Assembly: GCA_003483565.1 (NCBI GenBank)
Contig: DMYZ01000175.1
Coordinates: 1-9,553 of the forward strand
Length of the DNA: 9,553 nucleotides
Direction: 5' to 3'
Source: Prevotella sp.
GTDB lineage: Bacteria > Bacteroidota > Bacteroidia > Bacteroidales > Bacteroidaceae
Shown: piece by piece, positions 1 through 7,257 of the stretch
How the letters are laid out: every line of letters starts with the position of its first letter
How positions within the stretch are numbered: position 1 is the first letter of the stretch
The notes under the pieces: generated by a model
The model's database searches: none
Told to the model about the DNA's origin: nothing
The model's input: only the letters and a program-made list of their open reading frames with translations
Program-made: the position numbers and the translations under genes

Positions 1-959
1 ATCAGATAGGTAGGAATCAACAGTAATGTTACGACCAGAGTAGTAGGATGCCCGATAACGAGAGCTGGGCTCATGCCAATATTAACACTCTTCCCATGGA
101 ATTTCCTGGCTATGATTTTTTTCGTCTTCTCTGATATTGGCATTAAACCGTCAATAAAAAGTTTAGTAATACGAGGAATAAGTTCCATAACAGCCCCCAT
201 CGTGATGCCAAGGAAAAGGATATCCTTGACATTCTGATGAGCTACAGCGCCTATAAGGACACCTACGAGGACACCAAGAACCAATGGTTCACCAAGGATT
301 CCAAATTTCTTCTTCAATCCTTCTGCATCAATATCGAGCTTGTTAAACCCTGGAATTTTATTTAGCAACCAGTTAATGCACCATGTAAAAGGCACCATGC
401 TCTGGCAGAATGGCTGTGGAATAGAAATGCCATCCAGATCCTTATAATAGCCCTGGAAACGATCGGCAGTAAGGTCTGCAAAGACCAAGGTAATAATATA
501 ACAGATAATGGCAGCAAAATAGCCCCATGCAAGACTTTTGTCCATAACGAAATAAGCTACAGCACCTATAAAAGCATAATGCCAGTAATTCCACAAGTCT
601 ATATTCACAGTACGGGTGGTTTTTGTAATCAACATCAGGAAATTGACTCCAAGGCAGATCGGGATAATCAAAGCTCCGACGGCTGTATTGTAAGCGACAG
701 AAGCTGCAGCAGGCCATCCCATATCAAAAACATTCAACTGCAGGTGATAGATTTTAGAGATCGCCGTCAATGGATCACCGAAGTTTGTCGTCAACAAAGC
801 TGTGACAACTCCAAGTCCTACGAAACCGACTCCAACATAAAGTCCGGAAAGCAGAGCCTTTCCAAATTTCATACCAATACATAACCCGATAACCGTAAAG
901 ATAATTGGCATCATCACGCTGGCACCAAGGCTTATAATATAGCTAAACACCTGTTCCAT
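1..959 (-). CDS. gatC: PTS galactitol-type permease, EIIC component (GatC family), 3' end outside window
   Basis: This is the N-terminal 319 codons of an integral inner-membrane sugar permease. The reading frame is still open at base 1; family members are about 450 residues long, so roughly 70% is present. In the phosphotransferase system, EIIC binds and carries the sugar or polyol while EIIA and EIIB phosphorylate it. Collinear matches to my memory of E. coli GatC are strong: DMGWP (79-83), VNIDLWNYWH (118-127), GISIP (177-181), a KIPG segment (201-204), LGEPLVLG (222-229), SPALVIGH (297-304) and LLIP (313-316). Hydrophobic segments lie near 8-28, 34-54, 90-112, 128-138, 144-162, 224-241 and 303-317. 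The start is ATG at 959, about 50 bases downstream of a good -7 box, so it appears to have its own transcript, separate from murF-alr. The family call is firm. Galactitol as substrate is only inferred from the family name, and no EIIA or EIIB gene is visible inside the window. Confidence 0.9.
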   Translation of the reverse strand, partial: MEQVFSYIISLGASVMMPIIFTVIGLCIGMKFGKALLSGLYVGVGFVGLGVVTALLTTNFGDPLTAISKIYHLQLNVFDMGWPAAASVAYNTAVGALIIPICLGVNFLMLITKTTRTVNIDLWNYWHYAFIGAVAYFVMDKSLAWGYFAAIICYIITLVFADLTADRFQGYYKDLDGISIPQPFCQSMVPFTWCINWLLNKIPGFNKLDIDAEGLKKKFGILGEPLVLGVLVGVLIGAVAHQNVKDILFLGITMGAVMELIPRITKLFIDGLMPISEKTKKIIARKFHGKSVNIGMSPALVIGHPTTLVVTLLLIPTYL

Positions 960-1012
960 ATTTTATTTTTTTGATTGAATTGTAATAGAGGTTTTTAATT
1001 TATGGTTGAGTG

Positions 1013-1020
1013 CAAAGATA
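1013..1020 (-). promoter_or_regulatory. Bacteroidota-type -7 promoter box for gatC
   Basis: On the minus strand this reads TATCTTTG, a perfect match to the Bacteroidota -7 consensus TAnnTTTG, continued by CAC. It lies 53 bases upstream of the gatC start, giving an expected leader of about 45-50 nt. No clear -33 TTG is visible at the usual spacing, because that region is the T-rich arm of the terminator hairpin. The box is a sequence match only; the start site is inferred. Confidence 0.7.
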
Positions 1021-1027
1021 CAAAAAA

Positions 1028-1094
1028 AAAGTAAAAAACTAAAATAGTATGGTGCAAAATACTGCCGCCTTGATACTTTTTAGCTTTTTACTTT
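1028..1094 (-). terminator. Long AT-rich hairpin ending the murF-alr operon
   Basis: Two arms, 1028-1050 and 1073-1094, are inverted copies of about 22 bases with one base bulged and one mismatch, around a 22-base loop rich in G and C. In the minus-strand transcript the second arm runs straight into a stretch of nine T followed by G, as expected for an intrinsic terminator. It starts 24 bases after the murF-alr stop codon and lies just upstream of the gatC -7 box. The 159-base gap 960-1118 holds this hairpin, the promoter box and no gene. Confidence 0.75.
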
Positions 1095-1118
1095 CACTAT
1101 ATGTTACCTTCAAGAGTA

Positions 1119-3593
1119 TCAGTCCTGAAAATACACTCGCTTTACTCGGTTACTGATTGTTGTCAGCACTTCATATGGGATAGTATCAAGGACATCAGAC
1201 AGAACAGTTACGGGCAAATGATCCCCGAAAATCTCCACACTGTCTCCTTCCTTGCAGTCAATCCCAGTGACATCTATCATAGCAACATCCATACAGATAT
1301 TGCCTACATAATAAGCCTTCTTTCCATGAACCAGGCAATAACAGTGACGATTGCCAAGGTGTCGGTTAAGCCCGTCTGCATATCCAATAGGAATAGCGGC
1401 AATAACACTGTCTTGGTCTATCGTTCCCTTACGACTGTATCCTACAGTATCCCCTTTAGGAACCTTTCGCATTTGAAGAATGGTCGTCTTTAAAGTGCTG
1501 ACCGTATTGATGATTTCATTATTACGGCTGTTGATGCCATAGAGTCCCAAACCAAGCCTGCACATATCCAGCTGACGTTCCGGGAAATGCTCGATACCGG
1601 CAGAATTATCTATATGACGGAGAATCTTATGATCAAAGGATGCCTGAAGTTTTTTGCTGCCTTCATCAAACAGAGCAAATTGCTGTGCTGAGAAATCATC
1701 AAAATGATCACTGTCAGAACCTACAAAATGAGAAAAGACACTTCGTGGAATAATAGCATTCTGGTGCTTCAAGCGATCAACCAACTTGTCTATATCTTTT
1801 ATTGGATTGAATCCCAGACGATGCATGCCGGTATCCAACTTGATATGAACCGGGAAACCTGTAATGCCCTCCTTCTCTGCTGCCTTGATGAGCGCTTCCA
1901 GGAGACGGAAAGAATAAACTTCAGGCTCAAGATCATAATCAAACATGGTCTTGAAAGCTGTCATCTCCGGATTCATGATCATAATATTGCTGGTAATGCC
2001 ATTCTTTCGAAGGGTGACACCTTCATCGGCAACAGCAACAGCAAGATAATCAACCCGATGATCTTGCAAGGTCTTGGCAACTTCGACTGCACCGGCCCCA
2101 TAGGCATCAGCCTTTATCATGCATACCAGTTTTGTTTTCGGTTTCATGAAAGAGCGATACCAGTTAAGATTCTTGACAATTGCGTTGAGATTGACCTCCA
2201 GAATGGTCTCGTGAACTTTCTGAACAAGAAGTTCCGTCAGCTGATCAAAACCAAAATCACGTGCACCTTTAATAAGAATAACTTCATCGCGAAGAGAATG
2301 AAAAACTTCACTACGAACAAACTCCTCCACGGAATGGAAGAAGAACTTCTCTGGAATCTGAATAGCATCAGGATGAGAGCAAAGTTCAGGGCCAATCCCG
2401 ATAAACTTTACAACATCACGTTTGCAGGCCAAATCAGAAACTTCCCGATAAAGGTCTTCAGGCTTTTCTCCACTCTGATAGATATCACTCAAAATCAAAG
2501 TATGGCGACGCCCTTTATGATCCGGACGACGATTCATAAAATCAAGAGCAATATCAAGCGAATTGACATCAGAATTATAACTGTCATTAATCAATGTACA
2601 GCCATGTTGCCCTTCTTTGACCTCCAGACGCATAGCTACAGGTTCCAACATAGCCATTCGCTCTTTCAAAGCCCCAGAAGTGACGCCTAATTTCAAAGCA
2701 ATAACAGACACTGTAATTGAATTAACTACAGAAGCCTCATCTATGAAAGGCAGACTATAAAAGCCTTCATGTCCCTGAAAAATATATCGGATGGTAGTGT
2801 GGTCGTTATCCTTCTCTATAGCCTTGACATACATCGGAGCCTTGGTATCCTTCTCTGACCATGCAAGTTTCTCACCTTTATAATCATAAGAATCAACCAC
2901 CTTGCGTATAATAGGATCATCCATACTATAAACAATAGTCTCAGCATCATGAAACAGGACAAGTTTCTCACGGCATTTGGATTCCATTGACTCAAAATTC
3001 TCCTGATGGGCTGTACCCAAATTAGTAAGCACAGCAATAGTTGGCTGGATAATATCGCGAAGAGCCAGCATCTCTCCCGGTTGACTGATGCCAGCCTCAA
3101 AGACCCCGACCTGTGTCTGCTCATTCATAAGCCACACGGACAAAGGCACACCTATCTGGGAATTATAACTGCGAGGGCTGCGGGTAACATACATATTCGG
3201 AGAAAGCAACTGATAAAGCCACTCCTTGACAATAGTCTTCCCATTACTTCCGGTAATACCTACAATTGGGATATTAAACTCATCCCGATGACGCTCTGCC
3301 AAGCGCTGCAATGCTTCAAGGACATTGACAACTTTCAGGAAATTAGCATCAGGATAATCAGAAGCATAGCCTTTAGGTATTTCCATCACTACAAAATTCC
3401 TTACTCCACGGCGATAGAGCTCTGGAATATAATTCTGACCATCATTGCGCCCTGATTTTAGAGCAAAGAAAAGAGTTTCCTCAGGGAAACAGAGTGAACG
3501 GCTGTCCGTAAGGATAAAACCAATATTGCAGTCTCTGTCTCCATAGCGGCGGGCACCAATAAGTGTTGTCACCTTTTCAATAGTATATATCAT
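1119..3593 (-). CDS. murF-alr: Bifunctional UDP-MurNAc-tripeptide:D-Ala-D-Ala ligase / alanine racemase
   Basis: This 824-residue cytoplasmic fusion supplies the D-Ala end of the peptidoglycan stem peptide. Residues about 1-460 are a Mur ligase: the ATP-binding loop GITGSNGKT (112-120), NLGTAH (191-196) and the C-terminal NDSYN (336-340) fit MurF, which adds D-Ala-D-Ala to UDP-MurNAc-tripeptide using ATP. Residues about 463-824 are a fold-type III PLP alanine racemase: MIKADAYGAGA holds the PLP lysine K494, DTGMHRLGF (587-595) and CRLGLGLYG (678-686) fit the barrel, GYSR holds the likely catalytic tyrosine Y719, and ICMDV (766-770) is the usual substrate-site loop. Both halves therefore look active. 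The fusion is a known arrangement in Bacteroidota and not a frameshift artefact. The gene starts 20 bases after the GSCFA stop, so the two are surely co-transcribed, and a strong hairpin follows. The ATG at 3593 gives a normal MurF N-terminus. Confidence 0.96.
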   Translation of the reverse strand: MIYTIEKVTTLIGARRYGDRDCNIGFILTDSRSLCFPEETLFFALKSGRNDGQNYIPELYRRGVRNFVVMEIPKGYASDYPDANFLKVVNVLEALQRLAERHRDEFNIPIVGITGSNGKTIVKEWLYQLLSPNMYVTRSPRSYNSQIGVPLSVWLMNEQTQVGVFEAGISQPGEMLALRDIIQPTIAVLTNLGTAHQENFESMESKCREKLVLFHDAETIVYSMDDPIIRKVVDSYDYKGEKLAWSEKDTKAPMYVKAIEKDNDHTTIRYIFQGHEGFYSLPFIDEASVVNSITVSVIALKLGVTSGALKERMAMLEPVAMRLEVKEGQHGCTLINDSYNSDVNSLDIALDFMNRRPDHKGRRHTLILSDIYQSGEKPEDLYREVSDLACKRDVVKFIGIGPELCSHPDAIQIPEKFFFHSVEEFVRSEVFHSLRDEVILIKGARDFGFDQLTELLVQKVHETILEVNLNAIVKNLNWYRSFMKPKTKLVCMIKADAYGAGAVEVAKTLQDHRVDYLAVAVADEGVTLRKNGITSNIMIMNPEMTAFKTMFDYDLEPEVYSFRLLEALIKAAEKEGITGFPVHIKLDTGMHRLGFNPIKDIDKLVDRLKHQNAIIPRSVFSHFVGSDSDHFDDFSAQQFALFDEGSKKLQASFDHKILRHIDNSAGIEHFPERQLDMCRLGLGLYGINSRNNEIINTVSTLKTTILQMRKVPKGDTVGYSRKGTIDQDSVIAAIPIGYADGLNRHLGNRHCYCLVHGKKAYYVGNICMDVAMIDVTGIDCKEGDSVEIFGDHLPVTVLSDVLDTIPYEVLTTISNRVKRVYFQD

Positions 3594-3613
3594 TATAATT
3601 GATTATTTTCAAT

Positions 3614-4486
3614 TCAATACAATGCAAAGTTCGGATATTTTTTTGAAATTTCAGATACTTTTAACATTGTTTTATCCATAAAATTTCGATATTCATCCGA
3701 GTCAGGATGAACAGGCTTATGTCCCAGAGCCTCCTTAATAGGTTTCCAAAGACGGAGAAAGTCCAAAGTATCCTCACCGAAATAAATCTCGGCAAATCGT
3801 TCATAGATATATTCCACAGCCTGATCTGAAGGATGAAGCATATCAGCCTTATAAAAGCGATAATCACGAAGTTCATCATTCATTATCTCGTACGCTGGAA
3901 AATAATCTACCTTTCCGTTACCTTCCTGCACAAGGGTATCAGCTGCTAATTGTAAAACAGCCTTAGAAAGCTGGCTTTCATGGTAGCCATATTTACGATA
4001 ACGGATAGGGCTCACTGTAAAGATAATTTTCATGTCCGGATTCATGCCATATAACTCCTTGACAGCCTGGCGCAGATAGTCCACACATTCATCAACAGAA
4101 AGTTTCTTCTCTTCGAAAAGCATCTGTGGGCGTTTACGACAATTATCAACAATCTCACCTGTATCTTTAAGGATATAAATATGATTGGTTCCTAAAGTAA
4201 TAATGACACTTCGAGGGATATGCCAGTCCCGAGGGACATCTTGGAGTTGTGGCATAAGCCATTCCTGAGAAATGCCTTCGTCATTATAAAACAGACGATG
4301 AATGGTATGCAGGATACTTACCGGATTGTACATTACTCCATAAGGGTTGACTATAGCATGGAACTTCTCATCCAGAAAGTGTTTGCCAATATTATCGGCA
4401 AAACAACTGCCAACAAAAAGCATATTCTCACAAGGGTGTATCTTCCAGGTTGACCTGGATATAGCTATTTTTGTCTGAAATTCCAT
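3614..4486 (-). CDS. GSCFA-family protein, predicted SGNH-like hydrolase of unknown substrate
   Basis: This 290-residue soluble protein has no signal peptide or membrane segment. Near the N-terminus, FVGSCFADNIG (24-34) contains the motif that names the family. ITLGTNHIY (96-104) fits the third SGNH block, VSPIRYRKYGYHESQLSKA (158-176) is a family hallmark, and DMLHP (215-219) supplies the Asp and His of the SGNH-type catalytic site. The family is related to SGNH esterases, but to my knowledge no substrate has been proven. I chose ATG 4486 because the protein then begins MEFQTKI, as relatives tend to do; an upstream in-frame GTG at 4552 would add 22 residues (312 aa) without obvious domain character. 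It lies 20 bases upstream of murF-alr in the same direction, which suggests a role in envelope building. That role is inference. The family call is confident; the function is unknown. Confidence 0.9.
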   Translation of the reverse strand: MEFQTKIAISRSTWKIHPCENMLFVGSCFADNIGKHFLDEKFHAIVNPYGVMYNPVSILHTIHRLFYNDEGISQEWLMPQLQDVPRDWHIPRSVIITLGTNHIYILKDTGEIVDNCRKRPQMLFEEKKLSVDECVDYLRQAVKELYGMNPDMKIIFTVSPIRYRKYGYHESQLSKAVLQLAADTLVQEGNGKVDYFPAYEIMNDELRDYRFYKADMLHPSDQAVEYIYERFAEIYFGEDTLDFLRLWKPIKEALGHKPVHPDSDEYRNFMDKTMLKVSEISKKYPNFALY

Positions 4487-4577
4487 CGTTGAATAACTTG
4501 TTGAAAGATTCTTTTTACGATATCTGGAGAAAAGACTTTTCGCTCCTGTCACATCCTCACTGAAAAAGGAAGAACTT

Positions 4578-4609
4578 TTGTATCGTCTCCATTAATGAAG
4601 ACGATACAA
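4578..4609 (-). terminator. Perfect 11-bp inverted repeat between the yfhO-like and GSCFA genes
   Basis: Arms 4578-4588 and 4599-4609 are exact inverted repeats of 11 bases around a 10-base loop that itself contains the palindrome CATTAATG (4590-4597). In the minus-strand transcript the hairpin comes 40 bases after the yfhO-like stop. It is followed not by a direct run of T but by AAAAG and then the pyrimidine-rich stretch TTCTTCCTTTTTC. It may be a weak or partial terminator, a processing site or a protein-binding site. I see no perfect TAnnTTTG box between it and the GSCFA start, so read-through into GSCFA is plausible. The rest of the gap 4487-4649 holds nothing I recognise. Confidence 0.5.
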
Positions 4610-4649
4610 TTTACAGAAATTATCCGATACAGATATATCCAAGAATTTA

Positions 4650-7145
4650 CTACTCTACCGTTTTCTTCTTCCTTCTCCATTCTGTATAACAGCCAAAGAC
4701 AAGAACAAGGAAAAGGACCCCATAAGCAATATAGGATATTGTCTCAGTCTCTGTTACAGTCTTAGGGAAGAATTTCAAAACGATCTTATGGTGTCCCGGC
4801 TTGACATTGATAGCACGCAGAATGTAGTTGACGCGTCCTATGTCTGTGGGTTGTCCGTCAACAGTAGCAGTCCATCCTGGATAATAAATCTCAGAAAATA
4901 CTATAATACCGCCCTTACCTGAACTTACCTGATACTCAAGCTGATTCGGTTGGTAAGAAGTTATCTTTACAACAGAAGTCTGATCCTGAGTCTTACTTTG
5001 TCCCATCTGCTCCTGGAATTTTTTATCTGCCACAGCTTCATGACGAAGATCAAGTTTGCCAACTCTGTCAATTTCTTCATTGGCATTATCAACATAATCT
5101 ACTTTATCTACAAACCATGCATTACCATAGGCATAAGGATTCTGGAGAGGTACGGTTTTTCCACCCTGTAAAGGCAAGATGAAGTACTTGGCATTCAACA
5201 TATTGAGAACAGGGAAAAGCTTATTGCCATCTACGGTTGTCATATCCCCATTCGATTTGGCAATAGCCGGCATCATCTTCTGCATCTCCGGTGCTATATA
5301 AGCATCTATCATGTCTTGATAACGGTGAAGTTTGGCTGCATTATACCCTCCAATGCTCTCGTGATAGTAAGATGTCTCGTTCTCGTTGAAAGTATTAGAA
5401 GCGAGATTGAGCACACGATAATCAAGACTCTTGTCCTGCAAAATCTGGCGATCAGTTTCGGTCATTGGCTGAGGAGCATCGCGCTCACTCTTTTCCACAA
5501 ACATATTATCATTAAGATAACGCTTGTTGACTTGCCACATATCGATAAGGCAAAGCAGTGCTACACCACCTATCATATACTCGGCCTTCAGCTTCTTATA
5601 CTTATAAAGCATCAGAAATACCATACCAATAACAATGATAAAGAAAGACCGCCAACAATCAGAAGTAAACATCGCTTTGCGCATTTCCGTCAGATTGGAG
5701 ATCAAAGGACTCAGATACTGAGCTGGAATCTGTTGCATTGACTGCATTTCCTGAGAAGATATAAAATCAGAAAAGAACACACTCGGCATAATGGCAAAAA
5801 GTACACAGAAGCCGGCAGTGAGTCCAAAACTCACCCATATCCATTTCATCTTTCTGGTAAGAACAGAAGGGTCATCAACTATTTCCTTTAAAGCCATCAT
5901 TGCCAGCAGTGGAATAGTAAATTCTGCAATGACAAGGATGGACGCCACCGTTCGGAACTTCGAATACATCGGTATATAATCAAGGAAGAAATTAGTAAAG
6001 CCCATGAAATTATGTCCCCACGAAAGCAAGATAGAAAGAATAGTAGCAGCAAGCAGTCCCCACTTCATTGGAGTTTTCACAATGAAAAGACTTAAGATGA
6101 AAAGCATCATGACAAAAGCTCCGGCATAAACAGGACCAGATGTTCCAGGCTGTTCCCCCCAGTATTGTCCTAATTGCTGATAAATCTGCATGAACTGAGG
6201 ATCAGCTTTCTTCATCGCAGTTTCATTCTGGCTCAACGGTATAGAGGCTCCTCCTTTTGCATTTGGAATTAAAAGTGTCCATGTTTCATCTACACCATAG
6301 CTCCACTGAGTGATATAGTCACGGTCAAGTCCGCTGCTTGTCTGATTAGCCGCATTCTTCTTGACTAGTTCACTCTTACCACGCATAGACTGCTGACCGT
6401 ACTCCCAAGTATGATAAAGATTAGACAAATTTAGGGCTATAGCAATCGCCGCACCCGCGACACAGATTCCCGTAGCCCTGAGAAATCGATCTAATCTCTT
6501 TTCCATGATAGCCTGAATCAGGAACGCTATGATCATAAAGAATATGATATACAGATAATAATAAGTCATCTGCACATGATTAGCCTGAATTTCGAAAGCT
6601 CCAAAGATAGCTGTGACAATAAGTCCCCATAGATATTTGCCTCTATAGGACAAGACAATACCCGCTATCATTGGCGGCAAATATGCCAGGGCCATCACCT
6701 TCCATATATGGCCCGCCGCTATGATGATAAAGAAATAACTGGAGAAAGCCCATATAACAGAGCCCAGCATCGCTAGTTCCCGCCGGAAATCAAAAGCCCT
6801 CAGCAATATATAAAAACCTAGTAGGTAGGCAAAAACATACCATACATTTTCTGGTAACCAAAGATGATAAACTTTAGATGCCTGGGAAAGAACCGTATCA
6901 CTATCATAAGACGGTGCCATCTGATAGGTAGGCATACCGCTGAAAATAGAATTTGTCCAGCGGGTCACCTTCCCTGTTTGTTCACGGTACTTGTTAATTT
7001 CCTGTCCGGCACCGACACCGGCTGAAGAATCATGCCGGTAAAGGATACGACCATCCATATCAGCCGGCATGAAATAAGCAAAGGAAATAACGGCAAAAAC
7101 GACGACTGCCAGTATATCCAGCAGATATTTCTTTGATGCTTTCAT
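4650..7145 (-). CDS. YfhO-family polytopic membrane protein, probable GT-C-like glycan enzyme
   Basis: This 831-residue inner-membrane protein has one N-terminal membrane segment (about 8-26), roughly a dozen more between 103 and 536, a large soluble domain (about 540-800) and a last segment (803-819) before a basic tail. The stretch YRHDSSAGVGAGQE (36-49), with WTNSIFSGMPTYQ (63-75) in the first extramembrane loop, is typical of the Bacteroidota branch. Near the end, YYPGWTATVDGQP (754-766) followed by RVNYILRAINVKPG (771-784) is the C-terminal signature of YfhO proteins. In Bacillus, YfhO is linked to glycosylation of wall-associated polymers and the fold resembles GT-C glycosyltransferases. 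The Bacteroidota substrate is not known to me, so a role in lipid-linked glycan modification is inference. It is the first gene of the minus-strand block and has a -7 box 30 bases upstream. The length is normal and the frame is intact. Confidence 0.88.
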   Translation of the reverse strand: MKASKKYLLDILAVVVFAVISFAYFMPADMDGRILYRHDSSAGVGAGQEINKYREQTGKVTRWTNSIFSGMPTYQMAPSYDSDTVLSQASKVYHLWLPENVWYVFAYLLGFYILLRAFDFRRELAMLGSVIWAFSSYFFIIIAAGHIWKVMALAYLPPMIAGIVLSYRGKYLWGLIVTAIFGAFEIQANHVQMTYYYLYIIFFMIIAFLIQAIMEKRLDRFLRATGICVAGAAIAIALNLSNLYHTWEYGQQSMRGKSELVKKNAANQTSSGLDRDYITQWSYGVDETWTLLIPNAKGGASIPLSQNETAMKKADPQFMQIYQQLGQYWGEQPGTSGPVYAGAFVMMLFILSLFIVKTPMKWGLLAATILSILLSWGHNFMGFTNFFLDYIPMYSKFRTVASILVIAEFTIPLLAMMALKEIVDDPSVLTRKMKWIWVSFGLTAGFCVLFAIMPSVFFSDFISSQEMQSMQQIPAQYLSPLISNLTEMRKAMFTSDCWRSFFIIVIGMVFLMLYKYKKLKAEYMIGGVALLCLIDMWQVNKRYLNDNMFVEKSERDAPQPMTETDRQILQDKSLDYRVLNLASNTFNENETSYYHESIGGYNAAKLHRYQDMIDAYIAPEMQKMMPAIAKSNGDMTTVDGNKLFPVLNMLNAKYFILPLQGGKTVPLQNPYAYGNAWFVDKVDYVDNANEEIDRVGKLDLRHEAVADKKFQEQMGQSKTQDQTSVVKITSYQPNQLEYQVSSGKGGIIVFSEIYYPGWTATVDGQPTDIGRVNYILRAINVKPGHHKIVLKFFPKTVTETETISYIAYGVLFLVLVFGCYTEWRRKKKTVE

Positions 7146-7174
7146 TATTTAAATATAAACGTTTGTATTTGTGG

Positions 7175-7182
7175 CAAAATTA
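7175..7182 (-). promoter_or_regulatory. Bacteroidota-type -7 promoter box for the yfhO-like gene
   Basis: On the minus strand this reads TAATTTTG, matching TAnnTTTG, followed by CCAC. It lies 29 bases upstream of the yfhO-like ATG at 7145, implying a leader of about 20-25 nt. No TTG is seen at the usual -33 spacing. It is back-to-back with the plus-strand box at 7227-7234 in a 112-base divergent gap (7146-7257) that holds no gene. Confidence 0.6.
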
Positions 7183-7226
7183 CAAAAAATCTATTAACTT
7201 GCCCCTATTCTCTATCATCTTTTTAG

Positions 7227-7234
7227 TAACTTTG
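7227..7234 (+). promoter_or_regulatory. Bacteroidota-type -7 promoter box for mtnN-luxS
   Basis: The sequence TAACTTTG is a perfect TAnnTTTG match, continued by CAC. It lies 23 bases before the mtnN ATG, implying a leader under about 20 nt, which leaves no room for a riboswitch. A TTG at 7199-7201 is 25 bases upstream, too far for the usual -33 spacing of about 19-21, so the upstream element is unclear. Confidence 0.65.
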
Positions 7235-7257
7235 CACAAAACAAGACAAAAAGAAAT

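Noticed and set aside
442..884. Open frames on both strands around 442-717 and 579-884
   Set aside because: They overlap the conserved gatC frame, which shows collinear family motifs; their translations are cysteine/tyrosine-rich or low-complexity shadows.
1704..2690. A 328-codon open frame on the plus strand opposite murF-alr
   Set aside because: It lies wholly inside a well-conserved gene on the other strand, its translation shows no domain, and its openness follows from the codon use of the real gene.
3234..3258. Unusual isoleucine right after GKT in the MurF ATP loop
   Set aside because: The Lys and Thr that hold the phosphates and magnesium are present; the next position varies in the family (serine in E. 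coli MurF as I recall), so no loss of function is implied.
7235..7257. Possible SAH or SAM riboswitch before mtnN
   Set aside because: The predicted leader is under about 20 nt, too short for any such aptamer.
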